NCBI RefSeq assembly: GCF_958295425.1
Contig: NC_081138.1
Coordinates: forward strand, 26,441,512-26,505,511
Source of the DNA: Solea solea
Lineage: Eukaryota; Chordata; Actinopteri; Pleuronectiformes; Soleidae
Length of the DNA: 64,000 nucleotides
Reading direction: 5' to 3'
Both the position numbers and the translations under genes were made by a program. This document shows positions 40,834-55,800 of this stretch, one piece after another (positions within the stretch are counted from its first letter, which is position 1; the number at the start of each line of letters is the position of its first letter). Under the pieces are notes generated by a model. That model did no database searches. It worked only from the letters and a program-made list of their open reading frames with translations, and was not told where the DNA came from.

Positions 40834-43800
40834 TCACGTTGGATTGGACGAGCATCGCTGGAGGAGGAGGGCGTGGCACGTGTCGCACACTCGTACTGGT
40901 TTTGGTGACGCAGGCAGAGGGAGCTCGTTGTCGGAGCAACTGTTGCAGAAAATCTCGCCGCAGTTTCTACAATGGTGCTGCAGACAGAACACACAGTCAA
41001 TAATGACTGAGCTGTCGTTTTAGGCAAACGTACTGTTAGTTATGCAATAATTATATGTTTAATTATAAGTTTTTTAATTTGAAATGAGTTAGAATTTTGC
41101 CAGAAAATGACAGAACCATGTACAGCACGTATAGAAAACATATTATAAACATCAACATGCATCATTTACAGTATTTAACACTTAAAATTGAAAAAGATCT
41201 GCCTTCATACTTAACAATACAGTCCCTATTTTCAAGAAGATAGAGAGTGCTTATTCAGATACAATAGTTGCAACTCCAGACTCATTCAATATATGGAGTA
41301 AAGTCAATAAAAAAGATATATATATACATATTAGTTACTTGCAACTAAATTCCTGAGTTGTAAGGACACATTGATCTGATGACTCACATCAGAGTGGCCT
41401 TCATTTTTAACCTTGGGCCAAAATGTATTCAGTTTATCTCTTGAGCGAATGTTTCTGCCAAATATGGCTATAGATAATAGAGATTGCTTCTGTACCTCAG
41501 ATAATATTGTTTTGAGGACAAAACACTTTTTTCGTAAGAAAACATGGAAAGATAATCAAAAATGTAAATATCTCAGACTAAAGCTGTCAATTTAAACCAT
41601 TGACATTTACATCTGCAAAGTGACTGGGGAGAACAACTTAAGTAAGGAAGATCATTTCAGTGTATTTGTGACAAGAACTGAGCTGATGTGTTACCCAGCA
41701 TCAGTGTGATACTGGTCCAAATCACTAGATCAGAGATATGTAACAGAAAAACATGTATGTATGCATCTTTACACACGTAAATTTCAGATAAATAATTCAC
41801 TAAGCACTGGCTGTAAGAATAAAATGTGTTATACATTGTTTTATAGCAGTAAATAATCACCACAAACTTAGTAAGTTTTAAAGATTTAAAGATTAGGTGG
41901 TGATATTGATACTGAATTTTCAAAAAGGACATACAGATGTGTAAACTCACCTTTCTTCTCGAGATGGAAAACTCCTTCTCACAGAGTTTGCAGTGGCTGG
42001 CGTCCTTGTCCTTCAGCCAAACCTGTCCCCCCTGAAACAACAACACACATCAAATCACAGGCATCGAAAACACACCGTACATATGCAAATTGAGTTATTT
42101 CAGTAAAACCTGATCTAAGTGAAGATGCTGCTGCTTCACCTGAAGAGCTTTGTTGGCTTCTTTGATGTCCTCAATCTTCAGTTTGGACCTGATGACAAAA
42201 ACAACAGCACAGTGCACGTTAATGAAACCTTCATTAGTTTTCTACAAAAACTCTTTATTAAAGAAATAAATAACCTCACTTCTTTTAGGAAAATGTGTTG
42301 ATAAAGAGCTAGTGCTTCAAATATCACAGTGTCTAACTATATTTACAGGTCCAGTGTGCAATATTTTGAAGGTTTTAGTGGCAGAAAATGAATATACTAA
42401 CTATAAGTATCTGCTTAAGTGTATAATTGCTTTTTAAAATAAGAATTGTTTGCCTTTTAGGTAGGGGGCCTTTCTTTACAGAGGCTGCCATCTTGTGGCG
42501 CAATATTTCGATAGCAGCCCAATCAGACAAAGCACTAAAATTGAGTTTTGGAGCAAAAAAAAAGAAAAAAGGATGACATCATTTCTAGTATGAAAAGGCC
42601 ACCATAGTTCCCTGACATGCTTAGGAAAGGGAGGGGTGAGTAAAGGAGTCCTAGATGTGTCACAATCTGCAGTTTTACATTCATATGTGCAGCTTAATAG
42701 AGCTAAGGCCGTAGTCCGGCTAAGACAGGCAATGGGAGTAAACATGTGGAGGGGAAAATGTATCTATTGGCAGTGCAAGTCTGACTCACCGTAGCTGGCG
42801 CTGCATATCTTTAGTAAACTAGTGTGTATTGATCAGTTTCCTGTTGATCTTTCCTTCACCGAAAAACAGATGGCGACTAATGATGGTGAGAGACTAAGCG
42901 TATACATGCAGGAGCAATCAGACTATGAATCGCGTTATCCAGGTATGTTAGTCCGATTAACTACTTAATTAGCTCAATTTTAGTCAGACTAACGTGTTTA
43001 CATGATATTAAGGAAACCAAATCCTTGTCAGTCCGACTAAAATTAGACTTTTAACATGCATGTGAATGCACTGAATAATTTTTACACATCGATCTTATAA
43101 TCACTAATCCATTCATAAAGATGATGATCGCAGAACTTTACATTTTAGAGCCTTTTAATTCAAAAGTCATACTATTTTACCAAAAACGAGGTGCATCACA
43201 ACTTTTAACAGTGAATCAAGCATAACACATATTACATTGGAGGACATGGAGCCACTCTTCTGTCTAACTGTCTCTAAAACCCACCTGAGCCTCATACACA
43301 GAGAACATAGTGAACATACTCGCTGAGTTTGGAGCCCAGTTCCTCCAGAGCCTGTTCTTGGTCTTCACAGATTGTCTTCAGCTGAAAGTTTTCTTCCTGG
43401 AGACGATGGAACTCCTGAAAAAACAACAACATTAATAAATAACTCCTTGAGTTTCAATAGGGTTCTACGCACTTTGTGCTCGAACCCTAATGATAATTAA
43501 TAAACATAAATAAGAGAAAACATGCATCACATTTTGTCTCGTTTCTGTATCTTCGTACTTTTTTTAGTCCATTGATCTGCAGCGCTTCTGTGCTGAGTTG
43601 AGACACCGTGTCTCGCTCTCTGTCCAGATCATTTTGTAAAGTGTGTCTCCACTCCCTCTCTATCTTCAGGTCCGTCTCCAGCTGCTGCCTGCAGGAGAAA
43701 CGCGAACACAATCACGAGTGTGAGGACGGGCAGAAACAGAGCAAAGTATCTAAGGACTAATGGAATAAAAAAGATAATAATAGCAACAGTGAGATAAGTT

Positions 43801-46800
43801 ACAAGGATCATATCACAAGAGGAGGACCTTATTTCACTTTCTGTCGGCTCAAGTAATGCAATTAAGTCAATTGACCATAAATGTATTCATAAAATGTATA
43901 TTTGTATTAACTGTTTATTTTGCTTTCAAAGTTAAATCAAGGAGGAACATTTGGACGTTTCATGTTGGTCCTTCAAATACAATAAAACTATTTATAATTT
44001 ACAGATTTTCTTTGGTTCATTGAGGCCAAATGGCACCTCAAGCATGTAAACAACACCACAGGTTGTACAGATGTTAGGTGAAGTTGTATGTATGTGTGTG
44101 CAGATGTATTTGTTCTTACAGTTGTTTCTCTTTGTGCTCGATCTGCCGCTGCAGGCTGTCGGCCTTGTTGGCAAAGTCCAGCTTGAAGCGTCTGGTTCCC
44201 TCCTCGGCCGAGGTGCGGTGCCTCTCTGCCTCCTGTAATCTGCACCATTATAACCAGGGACAAACTCAGGACCAAGGAGAGAAAAAACTGGAGAAGAAGG
44301 TGGGGGGAGGGAGGGGGATGGAGGGTGAAGGAGTGAAGGCTGAAGGAGTGAATGAGGAAGTATGGCGTTGTATTTGCACTATTACAACATCAGAGTAAAG
44401 TTTAAAAATAGCAGGGATGAGAGGTGTTCCAATTAAAGAATACAAAAGGGATGATGAGTCCAAAATAAAGACAAGTGATAAAAACAATGATCTTAAAGTA
44501 AGTGAAAGGACAAAAAATTAAGAAAACTAACTAATGCAGCATCTCACAGAGAGAATCTGAGCATCAAAATGGTGGGATCAGACTGATCTGTCCTCAATAA
44601 ATTCTGCCAGCTTAACTTATCACTGACTCCAAAGCCTTGGTAACAGAAATTTCCCCAACACACAGCATCATCTTGAGCTGAAATGAAAATCTACGATAGA
44701 GAATAAAATACAGAAGAAAAATGTGAATTATCATTTATTGTGAGCATTTTAAGTAAAGGAACAGAAGATGAATATCACTGACTACAGTGTGTTTAAAGCA
44801 GGCTGGAACTGTTCTATGTTTAATATCAAATAATCATTAAATCATAATGTTTGCAAAATATGCCAAATGACTTATCTATAAATGCAGAAGGAGGAACCTT
44901 GTTTCCACTGTAGTTGATAGAAGACAACATACACGGATATATATATATATATATATATGATAAATGCTGCTAAGTTACTTTATTTTTTCATATAAAATGT
45001 ATTTTGTTTTTGGAAGACCTGTTTCAAATATTTCATATTAAATGTATACATTATTTTTATTGAAAATTCTGTATATAATAGCACTGCAGTGCACTGCAGA
45101 GACGCAGACCATTGGTGTTGTTCAAAAAATGGCTACTGAATGTAACCTATTTATTTGCGTTATTTGTTATCATTAAACAGTTTTAATTTATCAGATGGAG
45201 AAAAAACGGCTAAATATATGGACCCAAATAATTATCAGCATAATTTATCAGCCATCAGCTGCACTAATTTCTGGCACTGGCCATAAACCACAACCACATT
45301 AAACCACAACTGAGTACAAAGACATCCACTCTGAACATGGCCAAAAAATCCACAGCAATTTCAAAACATCTAACTTTATTTGTCATGGTGGTAAAAGACA
45401 GAAGTTTTTATTCTTCTACAAAGTGAGTTGCAGAACTTTTTGCAGAATGTGGAGTTAGAATAAGTCGATCGATTACTTCCTGATATTATCACAAAAGTCA
45501 ATAAATACGCCAAAACGAGACACAACATCACATTCAGAAGCTTCAAGGTCTTAGAGTTTAGTAGCAACAGTTCATCTCAGTGACTCTAAGCACATGTGTC
45601 TTTAAAATCAGACTCAATCTTTAAACCTCTTCAGTTAAAGGTGAATCTTCAGAGGAAACGGAGCATATAAACGATACACTGTGTCTTTTATAAAGGTACA
45701 GTTCACTGTATTAATCCTCTGAGACTGTAGTGTAGTGAGATGTTTGCTCTGTATACTGCCCAAAAATCTTAAATGTCATTTTACGTCATTTGGATTTGCT
45801 GTGACGACAAACTAGCGACAGTGCCCGAAATCTACGGTACATACAGTGACCTATTTTCCATCAATCTATCACAAATTTTTACCATATTTTGAAAATATTC
45901 GTAAAAGAAATTGCACATTTACTGCTGATATTTTGTTTAGAGCGACAAGTTCATTGAGATAAGCGGAAGGTAGCTCATTTTAAGTTCGGTTTCACAGTAA
46001 AAGTATACGAAAGTGCAACTGTTATAATGTTATAATGAATGTTTCCCAAATTTTCTATACTTTTTAAAAATGGGACACAGTCGTGACGCAAATCCCGATA
46101 TAAATCATGAAAAGAGACCTGACACCTAATTCCATTTTGAATAGGTAAATTGGTAAGAAATTAATTACTAACTTCATTTGATGTTATTTAAAACACATAT
46201 CCTAAATGACTGAATTTGAAATAATATTTTATCTTTTACTGTACTACTGTACTAGGAATGTTTGTTGTGTTCAATCATACCTGCTCTTGTTTCTGCCATT
46301 TTATCAGTGCAGGGAAATGTGAAAGCAGAAGTGAAATCATCCTTTATTTTAAAGACTCTGTTCCCATTGAACATAATGTGCATTTGCCTTTTATCGATCT
46401 GCAACGTTTCCACCTGCATCACGAGTAAAAACCTCCAATATTTCAAGATACGTTTACACGTATGCACATAAAAACGAGCTGAAGAAAACCCACCTATTGA
46501 GGGTCATCGCAGCCAGTCAGAAGCAGGTCAGGTGAGGAGGGATGTGCAGAACACACAGAACCTCACTCCTGAGGTCTAACTCCCATATACAGTACGTTTA
46601 GGCCTGTCCTTCTGTAAACACTACAGTGACTGAAATTACAATTCAGAGCTAAAAAAACAATTATCATTCCATTAGCGATACCGCGAGTATAAACTGCCAA
46701 GCATGTGTGTGTATGTATGTGTGAGCATGTGAGTGAGTTAATAAAGTATTATGAATAAATTCAAATGTTTTTTTCAAATTATTTTTTAAGTATAACTGAG

Positions 46801-49800
46801 GAAATATTCAGGCAGTTCTCTCACCGACTACACACAACCTTTGATTATGTTAAAACTGGAGTAGAATGAATATTTAAGTGTTATTTACCATTTCCCACAA
46901 AGGAGATTGTGTTTTTGGCTGCGTTTATCATATTCAGGATTTCTTTTTAAACAAGTATTAATTAGGGAGAGTGTGTTGACACTGTGGGAAATCGAGTGGC
47001 CTTTGAGCAGAGGTTTGTGCTCTCCATCTCATATAACATTTCAGCATAATGTGATTAAGTGATCCGAGAGAAAACCAGACTTATTCACCTCCTCTACGCT
47101 GGGTTTATAGCCTTGGGAAAAACTGGCCCAGACGATCTCAGAAAGAAAGAAAGAAAGAAAGAATGAAAGAAAGAAAGAAAGAAAGGAAGCCTCTTATTGG
47201 CTGTTCTAACGACTTCACTTATACGACTAAGGAGTCTAAAGGTGAGATGGACAATAAATGCTTGTCAATATTAAATGGAGTAAACTGGGGATTGAAATTT
47301 CAACTGAACAATCATCTATTTTTCTAGCAAACCCACCTACTGCAGCTTTAAGTAAGAAAAGGTGAGATAATTGATTAGGCCGTATGACTGCAATCTTACT
47401 ACAGATCACGACACACGTTATCAGACAGTCTCTACAAATCGCAGCGCTCTGTCGATGTTCACGATCATCATGTTTCAGGAAGTAAAGGACAAAAACAATG
47501 CAATCCCAGTTACGACGGATTCTGTGGCTGCATTTCCACCAGAAAACCATCTAAATATTATTATCTGCAAAAAAACAAAAAAACAAACAAACCCCAAAAC
47601 AAAACAGTAGTGTTCCTTAGTTAAGTCCATGTCGTCATTAAACAATCGTGTGTCCTCAGAAGGAGATGTCCTTCACTAGTTTGTACTGGTGCTCCGTGTC
47701 TGCGCTGGCACACTTAACAAATGACATAGCAAGCGTTCTGGTCTGACTTAGCAGGTCCTTATCGCTACACAGCGGAGCAGGGACAAAACAAATCAGGAAA
47801 TCAAAACCAAACATGGAGGATTCAAGAGGAGCAAAATGGATGAATGATGTAAAATGGCAAACAGAAGGGAGGCAAGAAGGAGGAGGAAAAGGAAAGAAGG
47901 AAGGAAGAAAGGATGTCAATACATCAGTAACGACCCCCGCCCGCAGTTACACTAAACACTTGAAGTGACTTTAAACATCAAGCACAGCAGGAAGTGTGAA
48001 TGAAATGCAGTAAAAAGACCAGCATCTGATCATAGACAGCCAGGCTCCTTCTGTGATGAGACTTTTCTCTTAACATAAGTTGAGAGTAATGAGTGAAGTA
48101 GTGAAGGAGAAGCAGAGAAAGGGTAATGTGGTCATATAAACGAAAACAACTACAGCAGACAAAGACTGTACAAAGAGTGACATCAACAACATTAGAGTAA
48201 TCAATACTTTATCTTGTATCCACATGGTAGATTGTGGGAGAGATGTTTCTCATGGAGTGTGTGTTCAGAATATATTTTACTTAATTAAGACTAAAGAAAA
48301 CTCACACCAAAAATAACCAGAGTAACCTGAATTTGTGCACTGCCATCCTACAACAGCTTTCAGAGCAGCAAAAAACATTCACAACCAATCACAAATAGGA
48401 TGGAACAGATTTAAACCAATGGGAGACGAAGAGGAGGAGGAAGAGGAGGGATGGACAGTGGAGTGAGGAGGGATCATAAGGTATCACAGAACCAGCAGAT
48501 CTAATGACGGATGTAGATATGACGCGTTTAAACAGACTAAGAGAACTTAGCCGCACAAAAAGATCTGGAAAATTATCAAAGCAAACATGATGAATTAAGG
48601 ATTGTAATGAAACTGAGAAATCCTGACAAATCTCGCCCTTCCCCAGTCACACGCCAGGTGGCATTGTTAAGCAAAAAAACAATAATTTACTTCAGTCTAT
48701 GGGGTTTTCACTTAATTTGCATATCACAGTAAATGAAAAAACGTAGACTTCCACTTCTCCAGAGAGAAACCCTGATTGGCAGGAAACTCGAATCATCTTT
48801 GAATTGCATTAATTTACTGAGTAATGATTCATGTCATACTGTACATTATTTTGTGCGTCAGCTTTCCACGTACATTCAAGTTAATTTAAGACAGGTGGAC
48901 CTGCTGAGAACACATGGGGTAAACTATACTAATACTAAAGTATTGTGTCCTGCGTCTTAACACATATATAAAGTGCATCTCACCTTTGCTCCAGCTGCTT
49001 CATGGTGGCAGTGATCTGATTGGTCTTCTCCTCCAGGCGACTGATCATATCGTTCTTCTTCTTCATCTCCTCATCGGACGACTGAGAAATGAGACACGTC
49101 TGTCATAAGAAATTATTACAATGTGGGTTTTTTTTATCTCACAGGCAACATTGAAGTGAAGTGTGTTTGTTACCGTACATGCATCTTCTGGTACATTTCT
49201 ACGTTGATGGCTTTGACCTCGTCCAGTTGATGTCTCAGGCCGATCAGTGTGTCCTGTTGAACCAAAGAGGGTTTATTCATAAATGAGTTAATTATTGAGT
49301 TATTTCTAAGCAATTCATTTGCGTTCATCTACTTCTCATCTTTAGAGATAATTACTCTGGCAGCTTTGAAGTTTAGTTGTAACATTTAGGAGAGTTTATT
49401 GGTAAAAACTGAATTTATTACCCATTTGTTTAAGTGTATATCCTATCGTAGCCTCAGAATAAACTTTTACTTTTTTGTACTTAAGGGTCCTAATGTACAG
49501 AGCTGGCAAGAGCGTGAGTTTTGAAGAGGAAACATACTACGTAAAAAAGAAAGAGGAAAATTATTCCAATGATACAACATAACAACATCTGTAAAAGAGA
49601 GACAAAGAGAGAAACAATTCATTCTCACTGATTCACCCATTGATACTACTTTCATGACGCACATAACTTTCTGATAAAATCGGTCATGAAGAAGCCACTG
49701 AGGCTGTAACGGTATGTCACAGCTTGACTACAAATGCCAGCTGGTGGTATTTATGCTTCAGAGATCTCAAGTTGGTGGTGAGAGACCCGACACTGGCAGC

Positions 49801-52800
49801 GCTGCCACAGAGACGGGCACAAGAGCTTCTGACTCATAACTGCTCCATGTGACCAAGTACAGGGCAGACTGGTGCTGTATTTTTAGTCTTAGCCCCAAAG
49901 GGCTTGTTATCATCAGTTTAGACCAACAAGAGTAAAGAAAAATAGGATCATCATCCTTAATAGAGCCACTTGGACTGGAGTTAAAATGGATAGTGCTTGA
50001 ATTCTACCCCTAAGGACAACCCTTCAATGAGAGACTTGACATCAAATTCAAGGACAGTTGAGCCAGAGATCTTGGAATTTGAACTTCCCAGGCATCACTT
50101 AATTTGCTCTGTCTTGCTTAACGTTGCTCGCTCATTGTTCTGCATGGAATCTCACGCCAACGGTGGAGAGAGACAGTGGACAGTGTCCACTACACCGCTA
50201 GTAATAAGGGTCTAGTCTATGTACATCAAGCAATAAAGGGGGCATATAGCCGTAGGGGACAGTAGGTGAAAGAAAAAAAGAAAGAAAGAAAGAAAGAAAG
50301 AAAGAGTAAATGTATGTTGACCTGTTTTTCATGAATATCCTTCTCCAGAAGTTTCATGGCCAGCTCCATTTCCTGTTTCATTGACACCTGGACGACCAGC
50401 TCATTCTCCACATCCTAAAAAAAAAGTACAAACATATACACACAGTCAGTCATTACACAGTCAGCATGTATCACACAAAATGTTATTTTTATTTTTTTGA
50501 CACATAAGCAGTTAAGAGTGTGACCTGTCTGAGTTGACACTCCTCCTTCAGCTGTCTCCGAGCCTCGTTGTACATCTCGTCCAAACCCTGACGAGACTGT
50601 TTGTACGTGTCTCTCTCCAATGATACATCACCTTGAGTTACCTGGGGGGTAACACATCAATAGCATTATTTATTTTGTACATAATGATTTTAATTATGAG
50701 GCTTGTATGTGTGTGTGTGTGTGTGAGTGACTGTATACCTCTAAATGTTGTTGTGCTTTCAGGAGAATGAGGCTGTTTTCACTCCTCAACTGCTGGTTCT
50801 CTTCCTGCAGTTTAATGATGTTGTTCTTGGCTATGGCTAACTGCACATGCACACATGTAGAAACAAACAATGACAGAAAATTAGACAGAAGATAATGCTA
50901 AAAACTGCAGGAGAAACCAAATAATATAATGAGATTTTACAACAGAAAATGTGCTTTGGTGAATAAGGATGTATGGCATTGTCAAAAATAAACAAAACAG
51001 TGTAATTTGTATATTAAATAACTGCAGCTTTTACAAGATTCTCTAGTCATATTCCCTCTACTGCATAGATATATAAAAGCCAAGTCTCACCTCCTCTATG
51101 AGTTTGGAGTTGGACTTTTCCAAAGTGTCAACTCTTCCCTGGAGACCATGGACTGAGGAGCTGGGTGAACAAATAAACAACAACAGGAAAAACACAATCA
51201 ATCGCTGATCATTTGCAGTCTCACCCAGTTTATCGTGCCAGAGTTTATATAGTAGCTTTGGAATCGGCTGAAGTGTCATTAACATTCCTGTAATTATTAC
51301 ACGAAGCTGCGACAGATGTTAAGTGTATAAGGTTAAACTACTATCTTCTTAAGGAGTGGGGGTAAATGAAGGGATGTGCAGCAAATCAAGGTTGAGTTTT
51401 GTGAGATGTGGAAACTTCTGAAACCTGAAAACTGTGATCAGCTTTTTCAACCCTCTACCTTTGATTTAATACATGATAACAACACTCACACATCCACTTC
51501 AGGTAGAGGTAGAGAAATAGATAGAATAGATAGAAATAAAGTAACTCTTACTTCAGTTGTCGATTCAGTTCCTCTACATAGTTCTTCTGGTCCAAGATGG
51601 ATGATATCTGGCTGTTCCTGTTTCCATGGAAACATGCATAAAATAGGACTTCTGCATCAAACACATGTTGCAGCAAATAAAGTGGGCAGATACTGATCAT
51701 ACAGGTCATACCTCTCTTCACTCCTGTAATCATCTATGTCGTTTTTCAGGTACATGGAGAAATCGATTACGCCGACCTTTAAAGAAGAAAAAAAACAAAA
51801 CAAGAACAAAGCCGTGTTGACATCATTACTCGAGGGAGATAGCATGAACTGAGAGGCAGAGTTTCCATGACCACTGATTTGGTATCAAGCTGTTAGCCAC
51901 ATAACAAAATGAGGTACATTTATGGTCTTCTGAGGACTTGGATGCACAAATTTGCAATTAAAACTCAATTCAAATCACTTTATTTGTCCCCAAAGGGCAA
52001 CTTAAAAGGGTCATGAATGAAGGTAAAACTAAACATCAAACAACAGACACCACTTACAGTCGAATAACTGAGATATTATATAAATACAGCAACATTAACA
52101 TTAGCTAACACAAGCTCAATAATACACATGAATGCTCTTAAATACCAATTCATTTGCACATACTCACTATGAAGTATCACAACTAGCTAGTCTGAATTCA
52201 TTCACCTCATAGAGTTGATTCTGAATTAGATACACTCATGCAGTAGCAGCTACACATTCTGTACATCGCAATAGCACGTCTATATTATGATAATGTTTTT
52301 GTTTTTAGACAAAATGGTCTAATGTCGTTTCAAAGAGTATTTACCTGGGAGTCCAGGTCCTCTCCTTTGACACACAGGTTAGCATCGATGACGTTCAGGC
52401 CCACCAGCAGGCCCACGATCACGGCTCCCTCCTCCTCCAGCATCAGTGCTGAGTTCTCATAGAAATCACTGTGGACAGAAGAGACACAAGATCCTCTTGC
52501 ACTGTTTCTTTACATTTACATTTAATTATTGTGTGTATGTGTACCTGAGGAGGTCTTTTCTGGTGATGAGAAGTCGCAGATAGTCGGCCAGTCGTTTTTG
52601 CATGAGAGCGAGACGCAACCAGGCCCTGGCTCTGCCTAAAGGCGTCCTAGACAACACAGACAGACACAAGACAGACACACCAATAACTAAGTTAGATTTT
52701 TTTTCAGAGAATCTGGAGTGTTGATAGTGAGACATTAGTGGGGCTAATTTTGTTTTTTCTTTCTTTGTTTCCATTTGGTTTATGACTATATTTTAAATCT

Positions 52801-55800
52801 GTGTGCATTGTGAGATGGGAACATAAAATGTATATTTATTGCAACAAAGGGACTCGTTTTAGTAAAGCTGCAAGCATATTTATTCTTTTTAAGAGTTCCA
52901 CCTTTACTACCTGCCACAACAACCACTTGTCTCATTGTCATTTAATTGACTATGTTGCTATTATTCCATAACATTATGCTAATGAACACTGCAGACACAG
53001 GTAAAGTATACATTCTCCTGCAGCAATTAACCTTTAGTTGGTTTTGTATTGTTGCAGAAACGCTGCTGCTCTGCTTCTCATCTGTTGGTCTGACTCAGCA
53101 GCACCAAAGGAAATGGACTCTGTTCCACCCTCTAAAGCAGCACAACTGTTCCCCATTTGGCTGAATTTGATGTGAACTAAATATTACTCACTTGATTTGT
53201 GTCTGGAAACTCTAGGATACTGTAAAGTGACTAGTGTGACCAAGTGAGAAAGCAAAGCCTGATATAGAAGCCACGTGAAATAGTGTGAGAAAATTCTGTC
53301 TTATGCAGTTGTTTGCTTAAGTTTAAAAGTAATGCGACAAATTATCAAAAATTGAGTTTATCATCGTTTTCTCAGGCCTCAGATTCTGCCTGTCCAGACT
53401 AAAATGCAACCTCAGAGTTTTCAAACTTCTGTTTTCTGTGCTTGAAATCACCAGGGCAACTTGGACTACACACATCCAGAGCAGAATTCATGTGTTTTTA
53501 AATGAAAATGAAGTAGTGTGGCTTTTAATATAGAACTGTTCAAGTATTGATGGCTACTGAAATTTGATTTACACTACATTTTAACCATTGAAACAGTCAC
53601 ACATCCGTCAAGACCAACATGGGCTTACGTCTCTTTATCAGGGACACATCGGCATGTAGACTAGTGGAGCCAGGGATTGAACACAGTTTTTCTGTTGAGA
53701 GACATGCCACTCTACCACTGATCTATGGCAAAATGGCGCTGGCTAAATTGCATAACCAAGGTTTCAAACGGCAGCTTATAAACCAATGGGTGGTGTCACT
53801 GTGCCAGTTGGTGTAAATATAGGGGTGCAGGTGAACCTTCACTGATATTACTGATACTGATTTTAACAACTGACTTCAAGCTGAGTTTCAACCCTGACCT
53901 GACTGATCACATTTGAGTAAAAATGTGTCAGTTTCTACAAAGAGCAAAAAAAAAGTAGAAACAAGACAGGGAAGAAGTATGGGAAAGGAAAGGTGAAGTG
54001 AAAGTAATCACACCTGGTGTTCTCATCTAAGTCATGCATGTGAGAGTGTGTGGGTGTTTCGGCTCATGTTTCTCGACCAGGCTGTAGCATGTGAGAACAG
54101 ATGTGTACAAACACATTACTTACTTTAGTCCTGGCAGGTCACGGACAGATGCTGAAATCTCTGCTGCTTCAGGACACAGTTTCTCCACCAGCTCCAGAGG
54201 ACCCCACAGAGACTTGTTAAAGCCTAGAAATGACTTCTTTACTGGAGAAAGAAAAAGATGAGCAGAGTCAGAGAGGCACATGCACACACAGTTCTGCTGC
54301 TTGGAGCGTGGACACAACAGCCACACATGGGACCATTTTAGTCTCCTCCTTACCTCTGAGACCATGTTTGAGACAGTGCTCCATGACAACAAAAAACTGT
54401 TGGAGGGGCGGGTAGTCCGAGTCCAGTGTGCGTCCGAAGCTCAGAGCCGACTCAATCAGGCCTTTAATGCTCAGCTTGGCCATGTTCAGCAGGTTGGCTC
54501 GTTCCATGGCCATCGGGTCTCGCAGAGCTTTCAGAAGAAAAACAGAACATAAACATTATAATGAAAATGTATGGAAATTACTGAGTGATCATAATCATTT
54601 CTTAACATCATAATTATTCCCACAGGGAATTCACTTTTTTTTTTAACTATTTACTAAATGTTTCTCATGTTTCTATTTGAGGGAGAGATCGTAAGTAAAT
54701 GTCTCACAACTATATAAAATCAGACAGCAACTTAGTACTAATGTTTAGGTTTGTGCATCTCTCTTAGAGAACAATTCCATACAAATGTAGATTTGTTGTC
54801 TGGTTCTGTCAGAGATTTCTTCTAGTTAAAAGCGAGTTTTTTTCTTTACACCGATACCTAGTGCCCGCTTGAAATGACTCCCAACAGTTCTCATAATGAG
54901 CGGGCACTAGGTATCAGTGTAAAGAAAAAAAAAGAGCACTTGAAAGAACACAATGAGAAAGTAATGGCACCGAAACTTCATTCTTAACATTAACAGATGG
55001 TACAGCGACCAGTTCATCTCATTGATCTCACAGTTTATTACAGATTACAATCATTTATATTGGCTAATTTTTCCCCCTATGATAATATAACAAATGTATG
55101 CACAGGTGTAAGACAACCTACACATTAACGTATAATTTGCATTTCTGTAACATTAGTAAAGTGTCACAGTAGTGTCAACAGGTAGTAAATAATAGACTCC
55201 ACCCACACAGATAACAAATTACATGACAAATCGGTTGACAAAGAATAATAACATGACAAGATAATTCTCCACTTTGCTGAGCTAACAAGACTGAAAATAT
55301 GTGCCTGACAGTAACTACTCTGCTTTAACTTTACTGCATATAAACAAGGAAGCAAAAAATAAAAACAGAGAAAACACCTGGTCCTCTGCTCAGTATGCAT
55401 TTGTGGACACATTGGGTTGGAGACACAGTATTCAGAGCCTTTAGCATCTCCATTATAGACAACTTCCAGGAGAAGGTAGGATTTTTAAATGCTTTGAGTT
55501 AATGTTTAGCCAAACACAAGAAAGGGACAGAACAATGTTGAAACACTACTATGTTTCCTTGTAATGTGGGTCACGGCAGTTTGGCCTGAGGGAAGCTCTT
55601 AAAATCAACAAATTATTTCTCAGGAAGTTCATGACCTGGTGTCATAGGGGAGTAGGCCCAGAAGATACAAGGTGATTACCCTTTAGCAACCCGTAACATC
55701 TTCATGTGATGCCCATATTTTAAGATTCAATGTGATTCAATTTGTGTCTCAGGTGAGTTTAGGTGGTGAAAAATCATCAGTATGATCAGATGCCCTGACT

